DNA from: Sphingomonas sp.
Lineage (GTDB): Bacteria > Pseudomonadota > Alphaproteobacteria > Sphingomonadales > Sphingomonadaceae
Direction of reading: 5' to 3'
NCBI RefSeq assembly: GCF_025353885.1
Contig: NZ_JANXNX010000071.1
Span: forward strand, 1 to 62,462
DNA: 62,462 bases
Shown here in pieces: positions 30,301-40,044 of the stretch. The notes below the pieces were generated by a model. The model was not told the DNA's origin and searched no databases. It saw nothing but the letters and a program-made list of their open reading frames with translations. Numbering within the stretch: the first letter of the stretch is position 1; every line of letters starts with the position of its first letter. The position numbers were made by a program, and so were the translations under genes.

Positions 30301-31827
30301 TCAATACGTCCGGCCGATCAAGACATGCTCGACCGCTGGCTCTCCCGTGAACACACACGCCCCCGTTGGTGCCGACGCGCCAACCGGCGTGTTGCGAACG
30401 GTCAGCTTTAACGCCTTCAACTTCGCAGCCACGGCGTTCAGCGCGGGACCTGTCGGACGCGACCAGTCGGCCTCGACCCAGCCAATCACCCTGTCCTCGC
30501 CACCGGTAAAGTGCGCCTCGATGGCTGCCCAGTCATCCACCCGGACAATCGCTGCGTCGCGTCGCGCCTGGGCTTCGGCGAACAGCCCGGCCTGGATATC
30601 CTCGATCATCCCGACCACCTGCGCCACGAACGCCGCACGCGGCAGCACCGCACTCGCCAGCTTCCCCGCCGCGTCGTACAGCCGGTCGCGACGTACCAGC
30701 GACACGTTTTGCCCGGCGACATCACGCCCGCCGACCTCGACGATCAGCGGCGCGCCCTTTTTCACCCAGGCCCACCGCTTGCCTTTACCCGCCTTGGCAT
30801 CGACATGAACACGCAACGGCTCGCCCAAAGCCGACAGCTTCAGCAACTCCACCCGCAACGCGCGCGCATAATCCAGCACGGCCTCGTCCTCGGGCACTTC
30901 GCGCAGCATCGGCACGATGACGATCTGGTGCGGTGCGACGGCGGGGGGCAGCCGCAGCCCGTCGTCGTCGCCGTGGACCATGATCAAGCCGCCGATCATC
31001 CGTGTCGAGACGCCCCAGCTCGTCGTCCAGGCATGGGCGAACTCGCCATCCTTGTCCTGGAACCGAATGTTCTGCGCCTTGGCGAAGTTCTGGCCGAGGA
31101 AGTGCGATGTGCCCGCCTGCAACGCCTTGCCATCCTGCATCATCGCCTCGATGCTATAGGTCGCCTCGGCCCCCGGAAACCGTTCATGCTCGGGCTTTTC
31201 TCCCGCAATGACCGGCATCGCCAGACAGGTTTCGGCGAACTCGCGATAAACCTCGAGCATCTTCAGCGTTTCCTCGACGGCGTCGTCGCGTGTGGCATGG
31301 GCGGTATGCCCTTCTTGCCACAGGAATTCGCTGGTCCGCAGGAACATCCGCGTCCGCATTTCCCAGCGGACGACGTTGGCCCACTGGTTGATCAGGACCG
31401 GCAGGTCGCGCCACGACTGCACCCAGCGTGCCATCGCCGTCCCGATCACTGTTTCGGAGGTTGGGCGCACGATGAGTGGCTCCTCCAGCTTCGCCGCAGG
31501 GTCGGGCATCAGCCCACCCTTGCCGTCGGCGATCAGCCGATGATGCGTGACGACCGCCATTTCTTTGGCAAAACCGTCGACATGGCTGGCCTCTGTCTCG
31601 AAGTAGGAAAGCGGGATGAAGATCGGGAAATAGCAATTCTCGTGCCCGGTTTCCTTGATCCGCTGATCGAGCAGTTTCTGGATGCGTTCCCAGATGCCAT
31701 AGCCCCAAGGCCTGATGACCATGCAACCGCGCACACCCGAATCCTCCGCCATGTCGGCCTCGGAAATGACAGCTTGATACCAGGCGGCGAAATCGGCTTG
31801 GCGCGTGACGTTAAGGGCGTGTTTCAT
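30301..31827 (-). CDS. proS: Proline--tRNA ligase, archaeal/eukaryotic-like form
   Basis: The protein has 508 residues and is a class II synthetase charging tRNA-Pro. The sequence follows the shorter archaeal/eukaryotic-like ProRS with the extra C-terminal domain, not the E. coli form with an inserted editing domain. Motif 1 region: DSGVRGCMVIRPWGYGIWER. Motif 2: MRTRMFLRTSEFLWQEGHTAH. Motif 3: a WGVSTRMIGGLIMVHGDDDG segment. It ends in a tyrosine (IGRTY), typical of this form. It reads on the same strand as the receptor, 143 bases upstream of it. Confidence 0.95.
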   Translation of the reverse strand: MKHALNVTRQADFAAWYQAVISEADMAEDSGVRGCMVIRPWGYGIWERIQKLLDQRIKETGHENCYFPIFIPLSYFETEASHVDGFAKEMAVVTHHRLIADGKGGLMPDPAAKLEEPLIVRPTSETVIGTAMARWVQSWRDLPVLINQWANVVRWEMRTRMFLRTSEFLWQEGHTAHATRDDAVEETLKMLEVYREFAETCLAMPVIAGEKPEHERFPGAEATYSIEAMMQDGKALQAGTSHFLGQNFAKAQNIRFQDKDGEFAHAWTTSWGVSTRMIGGLIMVHGDDDGLRLPPAVAPHQIVIVPMLREVPEDEAVLDYARALRVELLKLSALGEPLRVHVDAKAGKGKRWAWVKKGAPLIVEVGGRDVAGQNVSLVRRDRLYDAAGKLASAVLPRAAFVAQVVGMIEDIQAGLFAEAQARRDAAIVRVDDWAAIEAHFTGGEDRVIGWVEADWSRPTGPALNAVAAKLKALKLTVRNTPVGASAPTGACVFTGEPAVEHVLIGRTY

Positions 31828-31892
31828 GGCAAAACGTCTTTGCGGAGGTGACGGGGCTTGTCCAGCCTCGTGGCGTCTCTAGAGCAGGCGCG

Positions 31893-32801
31893 ATGACCCG
31901 AGACAGCGCAGACCGGCCCATTGCGGCCATAGGAATGCGGCTGGCTGCTACGATATGCCTGACGATCATGTTTGCGCTCGGCAAACTGGCGTCAGAGCGC
32001 GGCGTCAATCTGATCGAGCTGCTGTTCTTTCGCCAGTTCGTGATGATCCTGCCCGTCGTCGTCATCGCGGCCATGGGGCCGGGCCTGGTAACGCTGAAGA
32101 CTGCCCGGCCGGGCGCGCACCTTCGCCGCGGTGCCGCCGGCTTGTCCGGCATGGCGCTGAACTTTGCCACGATTGGCCTGCTCCCACTGGCTGAGGCGCA
32201 GACGGTGTGGTTCACGACACCGTTGTTTGCGACGATGCTCGGTGCCTGGTGGCTCCGCGAATATGTCGGCCCGCATCGCTGGGGGGCCGTCGCGCTGGGG
32301 TTCGTTGGCGTCCTGATCGTGGTCCACCCGCAGACGGGGTTGCTCCACCCGCTCGGCACGGCAATCGGGCTGGCCGCCGCGTTCATGGTGGCGGTGACGT
32401 CGATCCTGATCCGCCAGATCGGCAGTACAGAGGGCCCGCTGACGACCGTGTTCTGGTTCGGCACGACAAGCGCGCTCGCGCTGTCGCTGACGTTGCCTTG
32501 GGCGCTTCAGCATCATGATCCACAGACATGGGCGTTGCTGATCGGGGTCGGGCTGACGGGGAGTTTCGGCCAGATTGCGCTGACGTCGTCGCTGCGGCTT
32601 GCGCCGGTCTCTGTGGTGGCCCCGGTCGATTATGCCAGCCTGTTCTGGACGGCTGCGCTAGGCGCGTGGCTGTTCGGCGAATGGCCGACGGTATGGACAT
32701 GGGTTGGCGCGCCGTTGATCATCGGCAGCGGCCTCTACATCGTCTGGCGCGAACGCAAGCTCCGGCGGATCGCGCTTGCAGCGGCTGCGCTCGCGGCATA
32801 G
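31893..32801 (+). CDS. EamA/DMT-family transporter
   Basis: The protein has 302 residues with about ten hydrophobic helices in two EamA repeats (about 15-150 and 165-295). The first repeat starts IAAIGMRLAATICLTIMFALGK, and the second has a WFGTTSALALSLTLPWAL-like segment and ends GSGLYIVWRERKLRR. DMT transporters of this size export or import amino acids, nucleotides or other small metabolites; the substrate is unknown. The ATG at 31893 was chosen over an upstream in-frame codon at 31848 because the extra 15 residues are not membrane-like. It diverges from proS. Confidence 0.85.
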   Translation: MTRDSADRPIAAIGMRLAATICLTIMFALGKLASERGVNLIELLFFRQFVMILPVVVIAAMGPGLVTLKTARPGAHLRRGAAGLSGMALNFATIGLLPLAEAQTVWFTTPLFATMLGAWWLREYVGPHRWGAVALGFVGVLIVVHPQTGLLHPLGTAIGLAAAFMVAVTSILIRQIGSTEGPLTTVFWFGTTSALALSLTLPWALQHHDPQTWALLIGVGLTGSFGQIALTSSLRLAPVSVVAPVDYASLFWTAALGAWLFGEWPTVWTWVGAPLIIGSGLYIVWRERKLRRIALAAAALAA

Positions 32802-32836
32802 CCTCCGGCGCAATAATATATCGCAGGAGATTCGCA

Positions 32837-34711
32837 TTGGCCGATTTCATTATGACTCCCAACCGCCGCACGATCATCGCCGGTGGCACCGCCGCGGTCG
32901 GGCTGGCGGCACTGCCTGCCGTTGCAACGACGATGAAGCAGGTGCCGCGGTCCAAATTCAGAGGCGTGCTGGATACCATCGCCGACAAGGTACTCAGTTT
33001 CTCTCCCGAAACAGCAACCAGCCTCGGCGTCGATGTCGGCCCACGCGCGGGGCTGCGTGCCAGGCTGTCCGACCAGTCACCGGCCGGAAATGCCGCGTTC
33101 GCATCGGCCACCGACGCGATGATGGCACAGGTCCACACTGTCGATCGCAAAACTCTGTCACCCGCCGACCAGCTACGCTGGGATACGGTGCACTACGCCC
33201 TCGATCGCGCCAAGGAGGCCAAGCCGTTCTTCTATGCCAGCGCTGCGCAGGGGTTTTTCGGCGGCACCTCCCCTTATGTTGTCAGCCAGCAGAATGGCCA
33301 ACTTACAAGCACGCCCGAGTTTCTCGATTCGCAGCACCCGATAAACTCGGCCAGCGATGCGGAGGCCTATCTGTCGCGCGTCGCCGCGTTCGCCCGTGCG
33401 CTCGATGACGAGACCGCGCAGATCAAGGACAATGCCGACCGGGGCGTGATGCCGCCCGATTTCATTGCAGCCAACGTCATCGGCCAGATCAAGGGGTTCC
33501 GCGCTACGCCGCCTGCTGAACAGAAACTGGTGACATCGATCGCGAGCCGGACCGCGGCCAAGAATATTCCCGGCGACTGGCGGGCGCGTGCGCAGAAGAT
33601 GGTCGAAAGCCTGGTCTATCCGGCCGTCGATCGCCAGCTCGCGGGCTTTACCGAAGCCACCAGAAAGGCGCCGCACGATGCGGGCGTCCAGCGGCTTCCC
33701 GGCGGTGACGATTACTATCGGTGGGCTCTGCGATTGGGCACCACAACCGAAACTTCGGCGGCCGAAATCCATGCCTTGGGCCTGGCACAGAATGCCGAGT
33801 TGAAGGCGCGGATCGACGCACTCCTGAAAAAGCAGGGCATGACCAAGGGCTCGGTCGGCGAACGCGTGCAGGCGCTGAACAAGGATCCCCGCCAGCTTTA
33901 TGCCGACAATGACGCGGGCCGGGCGCAGCTGATCGCATTTCTGAACGACAAGATCGCAGCCGTTCGCCCTCTGATGCCCAAGCTGTCGCATCTCGGCCTG
34001 AAGGCGGACGTCACCGTCAAGCGCGTTCCCGCCGATATTCAGGACGGCGCGGCGCTCGGCTATATGAACTTCGCCTCGCTCGATGGGAAACGCCCGGCGA
34101 TTTACTACGTCAATCTGAAGTCCACGACGCTCTGGCCGAAATACCAACTTGCCACCCTGACCGCGCACGAGGGGATACCGGGGCACACTTGGCAGGGTGC
34201 CTATCTGGCCGAACACCACAGCGAAATCCCGCTGATCTCATCGCTGATTGGCTTCAACGCCTTTGTCGAGGGGTGGGCGCTGTATGCCGAACAATTGGTC
34301 GACGAAGCCGGGCTCTATGCCAACGACCCGTTCAGCGAGATCGGATATTTACAGGCTCAGCAGTTCCGTGCGTGCCGCCTGGTGGCCGACACCGGGCTTC
34401 ATTCGATGCGCTGGACCCGCGAGCAGACTGTCAAATTCCTGATGGAGGAAACCGGCAAGGGCCAGGGCGCAATGACCAGTGAGACCGACCGGTATTGCGC
34501 GTCACCCGGACAAGCCTGCGGGTATAAGATGGGCCATAACGAAATCCTGCGCCTGCGTGTACAGGCGATGGCGACGCTGGGGCCACGGTTCGACTTGGCC
34601 GGGTATAACGACGCTCTGGTCAAAACCGGCGGCGTGCCCCTGGCGCTGCTGCCAACGGCGGTCGATGCCTATGTGAAGTTGAAGTCCAGGTCGGCGGGTC
34701 CAAAGGCATAG
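32837..34711 (+). CDS. DUF885 protein, probable Tat-exported metallopeptidase-like
   Basis: The protein has 624 residues. The N-terminus NRRTIIAGGTAAVGLAALPAVA has twin arginines and a hydrophobic stretch, like a Tat signal. The DUF885 core has LTAHEGIPGHTWQGAYLAEH with an HEGIPGH zinc-like motif (about residue 443) and FVEGWALYAEQL. The family is thought to be peptidase-like, but its substrate is unknown. The TTG at 32837 was chosen because AGGAG lies 7 bases upstream; the ATG at 32852 would be 22 bases from it. The last 43 bases overlap cdd on the other strand. Confidence 0.86.
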   Translation: MADFIMTPNRRTIIAGGTAAVGLAALPAVATTMKQVPRSKFRGVLDTIADKVLSFSPETATSLGVDVGPRAGLRARLSDQSPAGNAAFASATDAMMAQVHTVDRKTLSPADQLRWDTVHYALDRAKEAKPFFYASAAQGFFGGTSPYVVSQQNGQLTSTPEFLDSQHPINSASDAEAYLSRVAAFARALDDETAQIKDNADRGVMPPDFIAANVIGQIKGFRATPPAEQKLVTSIASRTAAKNIPGDWRARAQKMVESLVYPAVDRQLAGFTEATRKAPHDAGVQRLPGGDDYYRWALRLGTTTETSAAEIHALGLAQNAELKARIDALLKKQGMTKGSVGERVQALNKDPRQLYADNDAGRAQLIAFLNDKIAAVRPLMPKLSHLGLKADVTVKRVPADIQDGAALGYMNFASLDGKRPAIYYVNLKSTTLWPKYQLATLTAHEGIPGHTWQGAYLAEHHSEIPLISSLIGFNAFVEGWALYAEQLVDEAGLYANDPFSEIGYLQAQQFRACRLVADTGLHSMRWTREQTVKFLMEETGKGQGAMTSETDRYCASPGQACGYKMGHNEILRLRVQAMATLGPRFDLAGYNDALVKTGGVPLALLPTAVDAYVKLKSRSAGPKA

Positions 34712-35100
34712 GGCAGGAGTTCCGACAGGCGGTGCGTTTCCATGGCGGACGCATCGCCCGAACTGCAATATATGGTGATATCCCGACCGCTAAGCTGCGC
34801 CGCCTCGTTCAGCATCTGGCGGCAGCGACCGCAGGGGCGCACAATCGCGGCGCCGTTCGGGACACCGCCGATGACCGCGATCTCGACGACTTTCCTTAAA
34901 TTGCCGTCGCAATTCGCCTTGGCCAGCGCGACCGTTTCAGCACAGAGCGACAGGCCGTAGCTGGCGTTTTCGAAGTTGGTGCCGGTGACAACGCTGCCAT
35001 CGTCGAGCAGCAAAGCCGCGCCGACCGCAAAGCGGGAATAGGGCGCATGGGCATGGACGGCGGCGTCGCGGGCCATCGCGATGAGTTGCTCGGGTGTCAT
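34669..35100 (-). CDS. cdd: Cytidine deaminase
   Basis: The protein has 143 residues. It deaminates cytidine and deoxycytidine in pyrimidine salvage. The zinc site is complete: C53 and the catalytic Glu in LCAETVALA, then C90 and C93 in VRPCGRCRQML. The substrate loop FENASYGLS is conserved. It is convergent with the DUF885 gene and overlaps it by 43 bases. It begins one base after the UPF0262 stop, so the two are probably cotranscribed. Confidence 0.97.
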   Translation of the reverse strand: MTPEQLIAMARDAAVHAHAPYSRFAVGAALLLDDGSVVTGTNFENASYGLSLCAETVALAKANCDGNLRKVVEIAVIGGVPNGAAIVRPCGRCRQMLNEAAQLSGRDITIYCSSGDASAMETHRLSELLPYAFGPADLDFNFT

Positions 35101-35101
35101 C

Positions 35102-35584
35102 CTACCCCTTGATATGCAGCACGCAGATCAGCGTAAACAGTCGGCGCGCGGTTTCGAAGTCCACCTCGATCTTGCCCTCCAGCTTTTCCTTCAGCATCTC
35201 GGCTGCCTCGTTGTGGACCCCGCGACGGGCCATGTCGATCGTCTCGATCTGTGCGGGCGACGACTGTTTTACCGCCTGGAAATAACTGTCGCAGATCGCG
35301 AAATACTCGCGGATCGGTCGCCGAAATCGCGCCATGCCGAGGATGATCGCCTCTAGCGCGGTGCCGTCCTCACGCGCGATCTCCATGCCGAGCCGCCCCT
35401 CTTCGACCGATAGTTTCAGCCGGTAGGGACCTGCATAGCCGTCGGCGTGCGCGCGCAGCGGGCGGAACAGATTACCCTCCAGCAGGTCGAAGATTGCGAT
35501 CCGGCGTTCTTGCTCGATATCGCCCGAACGCCAGGCGATCGTCTTTTCGTCGAGCTGAATGTCGATAATGCGCGGGTCGGCCAT
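35102..35584 (-). CDS. UPF0262 family protein
   Basis: The protein has 160 residues. It matches UPF0262, a conserved alphaproteobacterial family of unknown function. The pattern is IIDIQLDEKTIAWRSGDIEQ, ERRIAIFDLLEGN, FRRPIREYFAICDSYFQAVK and, near the end, DMARRGVHNEAAEMLKEKL. It is soluble with no signal peptide. The frame is open upstream to 35950, but the conserved start is the ATG at 35584. cdd follows directly, and dnaB diverges 128 bases away. Confidence 0.9.
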   Translation of the reverse strand: MADPRIIDIQLDEKTIAWRSGDIEQERRIAIFDLLEGNLFRPLRAHADGYAGPYRLKLSVEEGRLGMEIAREDGTALEAIILGMARFRRPIREYFAICDSYFQAVKQSSPAQIETIDMARRGVHNEAAEMLKEKLEGKIEVDFETARRLFTLICVLHIKG

Positions 35585-35712
35585 GGCCGCCTTTACGGGC
35601 AAGCGGCTCGGCAAATCAATCGATGCAGCTTTGTCGGACGTGATCGCACTATGCTGGGGATAACTGCGAAACCGCGCTTGGAGCCTGCCGCTGGGGCGCG
35701 CATGAGTGTGGC

Positions 35713-37203
35713 ATGGCTGATCCGATCCGACTCGTTCCCACGCCCCCTCCCGCTGGCGGCGGCCCCGAGCTGCCCCATAATGTGGAGGCGGAGGCGGCGT
35801 TGCTGGGCGCGTTGATGATCGACAATCGCATTGCGGAGGATGTGCAGGGGCGGTTGCGTCCCGAACATTTCTTCGAGCCGGTTCATGGTCGTGTGTACGA
35901 GGCAATCCTGCGCCAGATCGATCGCAACATGATCGCCAATCCGGTGACATTGCGCCCCATGTTCGAAGCCGATGAGACGATGCGCGAACTTGGTGGCCCC
36001 GCCTATCTGGCGCAACTGACCGGCAACAGCGCCGCCATCATCGGTGCCCGCGATTTTGCGACGCAGGTCTATGACCTCGCCCTGTTGCGCGCGCTGGTCA
36101 CCGTCGGGCGCGAGATGGTCGATGGCGCGCTCGACACGTCAGAGGAGATCAATCCCAAAGGCCAGATCGAAGCCGCCGAAGTTGCGCTGTACCGGGTGGC
36201 CGAGGAAGGCGGCGGCGAAGGTAGTGTAAAGACGTTCGGGCAGGCGATGAAAGTCGCGGTCGAAATGGCTGAAAAGGCACTTAATTCGGGCGGGGGCCTG
36301 TCGGGTATCACGACCGGATTGCAGACCGTGAATGCGAAGATCGGTGGCCTGCATCACTCCGACCTGCTGATCCTTGCCGGTCGTCCCGGCATGGGCAAGA
36401 CCGCGCTTGCAACCAACATTGCCTTCAACACCGCGCAACGCTGGGTGCAGGACGAGAACGACGGTATTCCGCCGGAGAAATCGATTGGTGCCAAGGTCGC
36501 CTTTTTCAGTTTGGAAATGTCGTCCGACCAGTTGGCGACGCGTATCCTTGCCGAAAACTCCGGGTTGAGTTCCGAAGCGTTGCGAATGGGCAAGATCGGC
36601 CAGTCCGATTTCCGCAACCTCGCACGCGCCGCCGCCGAACTTGAGACGCTACCGCTGTTTATCGACGACACGCCCGGCCTGACGATCGCTGCGCTGCGGA
36701 CCCGCGCGCGCCGGTTGAAACGGCGGCATGGCATCGGCCTGATTGTGGTCGATTACCTCCAGTTGTTGCAGGGGTCGGGGCGGTCGTCGAACGACAATCG
36801 CGTCCAGGAAATCTCCGAAATTTCGCGCGGGCTAAAGACGCTGGCCAAGGAACTGAATGTCCCAGTGCTGGCGCTGTCGCAATTGAGCCGTGCGGTCGAA
36901 CAGCGCGAGGACAAGCGACCCCAGCTTTCCGATCTTCGCGAGTCGGGATCGATCGAGCAGGACGCTGACATCGTTCTGTTCGTGTACCGCGAAGAATATT
37001 ACCACGGCCACCGCGAACCCGCCGACCATGACAGCGACGCCCATCGTGCGTGGTTTGCCGAAGGGGAAAAGATTTTCGGAACCGCCGAAATGATCGTCGC
37101 CAAGCAGCGCCACGGCTCGACGGGCAAGGTCAATCTCAAGTTCGAAGCCAAGATTACCAAGTTTAGCGACCTGGCCGACCCGGCGTATTACGGGTCGAAT
37201 TAA
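35713..37203 (+). CDS. dnaB: Replicative DNA helicase
   Basis: The protein has 496 residues, full length and without an intein. It is the hexameric 5'-to-3' helicase of the replication fork. The N-terminal helical domain starts near LPHNVEAEAALLGALMIDNR. The RecA-like core has Walker A ILAGRPGMGKTALATN (about residues 218-230), Walker B GLIVVDYLQLLQG, the arginine-finger region VQEISEISRGLKTLAKELNV and LRESGSIEQDADIVLFVYR. The ATG is at 35713. It converges with cysH, 28 bases away. Confidence 0.98.
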   Translation: MADPIRLVPTPPPAGGGPELPHNVEAEAALLGALMIDNRIAEDVQGRLRPEHFFEPVHGRVYEAILRQIDRNMIANPVTLRPMFEADETMRELGGPAYLAQLTGNSAAIIGARDFATQVYDLALLRALVTVGREMVDGALDTSEEINPKGQIEAAEVALYRVAEEGGGEGSVKTFGQAMKVAVEMAEKALNSGGGLSGITTGLQTVNAKIGGLHHSDLLILAGRPGMGKTALATNIAFNTAQRWVQDENDGIPPEKSIGAKVAFFSLEMSSDQLATRILAENSGLSSEALRMGKIGQSDFRNLARAAAELETLPLFIDDTPGLTIAALRTRARRLKRRHGIGLIVVDYLQLLQGSGRSSNDNRVQEISEISRGLKTLAKELNVPVLALSQLSRAVEQREDKRPQLSDLRESGSIEQDADIVLFVYREEYYHGHREPADHDSDAHRAWFAEGEKIFGTAEMIVAKQRHGSTGKVNLKFEAKITKFSDLADPAYYGSN

Positions 37204-37231
37204 GCCATAACAGGAGCGATTGGCGCTTAGC

Positions 37232-37984
37232 TCAAAAAATCGGGTCATCCACTTCGGGCGTGTGGATGCCGCATTCGACCTTGTCCCACCCGCGCCAGCG
37301 ACCCGCACGGGGGTCTTCGCCGACCTGGACCTTCGACGTGCAGGGCGCGCAACCGATCGACAAATACCCCTGTGCCTCCAACGGGTGACGCGGCAGCTTA
37401 TGCTCATCGAAATAGGCGTCCAGCCGCGCCTTGTTCCAATCGGCGAGCGGATTGATCTTCAGCCGGCCTTCATCGGCCTCGAAGCGGGGCAGGGCGGTGC
37501 GCGTCCCCGACTGAAACCCCTTGCGGCCCGAAATCCACGCATCGAAACCGTTCAGCGCACGCCGCAGCGGTTCAACCTTGCGCAGGTCGCAGCAGCCATC
37601 GGGATCATAGTTCCACCGCAGTCCGGTCGCATCCTTCTGCGCCAGCAGATACGGGTCGGGCCGATAGACGCGCATGTCCACGAACCCCAGCCGTTCGGCC
37701 AGCTCGTCGCGATAGGCCAGCGTCTCGCCGAACATTTTCTGAGTGTTGACAAAGATCAGCGGCACGGTCCGGTCGATCTGCGCGACCATGTGGAGCAGCA
37801 CCGCGCTTTCGGCACCAAACGACGATACCAGCGCGATGTCCTCGAACGGCTTTTCGGCAAAGACACCGCGCAACATCTCGGTTGTCTCGACACCCGCCCA
37901 GCGTTCATCCATCGCGCGCGCCGTTTCGGGCGTGAACCTGGGAGCGGTGTCGATGACATCGATTTGGCGGACAGCCTTAGCCAT
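37232..37984 (-). CDS. cysH: Adenylyl-sulfate (APS) reductase, CysH family
   Basis: The protein has 250 residues. It reduces activated sulfate to sulfite. The presence of a CC pair (DGCCDLRKVEPLRRAL) plus a CxxC pair (SIGCAPCTSKV), which hold a 4Fe-4S cluster, marks the APS-type reductase, not the PAPS-type of E. coli. The catalytic ECGIH is near the C-terminus, and the P-loop-like FGAESAVLLHM is near residue 57. The ATG at 37984 overlaps the DUF934 stop by 8 bases. It is the last gene of the sulfate operon. Confidence 0.95.
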   Translation of the reverse strand: MAKAVRQIDVIDTAPRFTPETARAMDERWAGVETTEMLRGVFAEKPFEDIALVSSFGAESAVLLHMVAQIDRTVPLIFVNTQKMFGETLAYRDELAERLGFVDMRVYRPDPYLLAQKDATGLRWNYDPDGCCDLRKVEPLRRALNGFDAWISGRKGFQSGTRTALPRFEADEGRLKINPLADWNKARLDAYFDEHKLPRHPLEAQGYLSIGCAPCTSKVQVGEDPRAGRWRGWDKVECGIHTPEVDDPIF

Positions 37985-38420
37985 GACGTATTTTCCAGAC
38001 CGGCGTCCGGCCGTCGGCGGCGCGCTGATAAACCTGTGGATAGCGCGAAAGGACCGTGGCGACGACGGTCGGGTCCAATGGCTTTGCGGGCGCAAAACTG
38101 TCGAACCCGCAGCGTCGCATATAGGCGATCTGATCGACCAGAACGTCGCCCTCGGCCCGCAATTCCCCGACATAGCCGGCCTCACGCAAGATTCGGGCGG
38201 TCGAATAGCCCCGGCCATCGCGGAACGTCGGAAAGGCGACCTCGACCAACGCGACGCGGTCCAGAAAGGGCAACAGGTCGCGGACGTCCTCACCCGGCAC
38301 GACGCGGACGGCGTTGGCATTCGACTGGTCGGCAATGAATGCGGCCAGCGTCACTGGCGGTTCGTCTTGCGCCTGATCATCGCGGAAGCGTGGCCACTGG
38401 CCTTGCGCCGAATTATCCAT
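37977..38420 (-). CDS. DUF934 protein of the sulfite-reductase operon
   Basis: The protein has 147 residues. It has the DUF934 pattern VEVAFPTFRDGRGYSTARIL and ELRAEGDVLVDQIAYMRRCG. The family is regularly coded between sulfite reductase and cysH in alphaproteobacteria and pseudomonads, and a role in sulfite reduction, perhaps electron transfer or maturation, is inferred only from that context. It overlaps cysI by 8 bases and cysH by 8 bases. Confidence 0.92.
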   Translation of the reverse strand: MDNSAQGQWPRFRDDQAQDEPPVTLAAFIADQSNANAVRVVPGEDVRDLLPFLDRVALVEVAFPTFRDGRGYSTARILREAGYVGELRAEGDVLVDQIAYMRRCGFDSFAPAKPLDPTVVATVLSRYPQVYQRAADGRTPVWKIRHG

Positions 38421-40044
38421 AGATCGCCTCCTTGAACGGTTCCATGCCCACGCGGCGATAGGTGTCGATGAAGCGCTCGCCGTCGGTACGCACCGCGACA
38501 TATTTGTCGGTCACGCGCTCGACGGCATCGACGATCCCGTCCTCGGAAAAGCCCGGGCCGGTGATCTTGCCGATCGACACGTCCTCGGCACCCGATCCAC
38601 CCAGCGACAGCTGATAATTCTCGACGCCTTTCCGATCGACACCCAGGATGCCGATATGCCCGGCATGGTGATGCCCGCAGGCGTTGATGCAGCCCGAAAT
38701 CTTCAGCTTCAGCTCGCCCAGGTCACGCTGGCGCTCCATATTGGCAAAGCGGGTCTGGATTTTCTGCGCCACCGGTATCGATCGCGCGTTGGCCAGGCTG
38801 CAATAATCCAGCCCCGGGCAGGCGATGATGTCGCTGACCAGGTCGAGGTTCGCCGTCGCCAGGTCGGCGGCGACCAGCGCCTGCCACACGGCATACAGAT
38901 CGCGCTTGGCGACATGGGGCAAGACGATGTTCTGCGCGTGGGTCACACGCAATTCGTCGAAGCCATATTGCTCGGCAATCGCGGCCATCGCGTCGATCTG
39001 GTCCGCCGATGCATCGCCCGGGATACCGCCGATCGGCTTCAGGCTGATGTTGGCGATCGCATAGCCCGGCTGTTTGTGCTTGGCGACATTCTGCGACACC
39101 CAGACACGAAAGCCCGGGTCGGCCTGTTCGATATCATCGGGCAGCCCGACCTCGAACGCAGGCGGCGCAAAGAATGCCGCCACGCGGTCGAACTCGGCCT
39201 TTGGCGGGTCGAGGCCAAGCGTCTTGACGTGCGCGAATTCCACATCGACCTGGCGGCGATACTCGTCGGCACCGATCTCGTGAATCAGGATCTTGATGCG
39301 CGCCTTATAGATATTGTCGCGTCTCCCGTGGCGATTATAGACGCGCAGACAGGCCTCGACATAGCTCAGCAGGTCGTCGGCCACCACGAAGTCGCAGATT
39401 TCGGGCGCGATCATCGGCGTCCGGCCCATGCCGCCACCGACGAAGACCCGCCCACCAAGCACACCATCGCGCGTCGTCAATTCGATGCCGATGTCGTGCA
39501 GGCGCATCGCCGCCCGATCCTCGCTGCTCGCGACCACGGCAATCTTGAACTTGCGTGGCAGGTAACTGAATTCAGGGTGGAAACTGCTCCACTGGCGCAG
39601 CACCTCGGCCCAAACGCGCGGGTCGGTGACCTCGTCCGCCGCAGCACCGGCATATTGGTCCGAACTGATGTTGCGAATGCAATTTCCGCTGGTCTGGATC
39701 GCGTGCATCTCGACCGTCGCCAGATCGGCGAGGATGTCGGGCGTCTCGTCCAGCTTGATCCAGTTATACTGGATGTTCTGGCGGGTCGTGAAATGCCCGT
39801 AACCGCGGTCGTACTTGCGCGCGATATGGCCCAGCATCCGCATCTGCCGCCCGTCGAGCGTCCCATAAGGCACCGCAACGCGCAGCATATAGGCATGGAG
39901 TTGCAGGTACAGGCCATTCATCAACCGCAGCGGCTTGAACTGGTCCTCGGTGATGTCACCGGCAATCCGACGCGCCACCTGATCGCGAAAATCCGCCACG
40001 CGGGCATCGACGAGCGCCTGGTCGTAAGTGTCGTATTTGTACAT
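38413..40044 (-). CDS. cysI: Sulfite (nitrite/sulfite) reductase hemoprotein
   Basis: The protein has 543 residues. It performs six-electron reduction of sulfite to sulfide at a coupled siroheme-4Fe-4S centre. The four cluster cysteines are in CPGLDYCSLA and ISGCINACGHHHAG. The two ferredoxin-like repeats (RNISSDQYAGAAADEV and the second half) are present. No cysJ flavoprotein is nearby, so a ferredoxin or other donor is likely. It starts in a one-base overlap with the DUF2849 stop (TGATG). Confidence 0.95.
   Translation of the reverse strand: MYKYDTYDQALVDARVADFRDQVARRIAGDITEDQFKPLRLMNGLYLQLHAYMLRVAVPYGTLDGRQMRMLGHIARKYDRGYGHFTTRQNIQYNWIKLDETPDILADLATVEMHAIQTSGNCIRNISSDQYAGAAADEVTDPRVWAEVLRQWSSFHPEFSYLPRKFKIAVVASSEDRAAMRLHDIGIELTTRDGVLGGRVFVGGGMGRTPMIAPEICDFVVADDLLSYVEACLRVYNRHGRRDNIYKARIKILIHEIGADEYRRQVDVEFAHVKTLGLDPPKAEFDRVAAFFAPPAFEVGLPDDIEQADPGFRVWVSQNVAKHKQPGYAIANISLKPIGGIPGDASADQIDAMAAIAEQYGFDELRVTHAQNIVLPHVAKRDLYAVWQALVAADLATANLDLVSDIIACPGLDYCSLANARSIPVAQKIQTRFANMERQRDLGELKLKISGCINACGHHHAGHIGILGVDRKGVENYQLSLGGSGAEDVSIGKITGPGFSEDGIVDAVERVTDKYVAVRTDGERFIDTYRRVGMEPFKEAIYG

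Noticed and set aside
30511-31851. 446-codon open frame antisense to proS
   Set aside because: It lies inside proS on the other strand, with shadow composition only.
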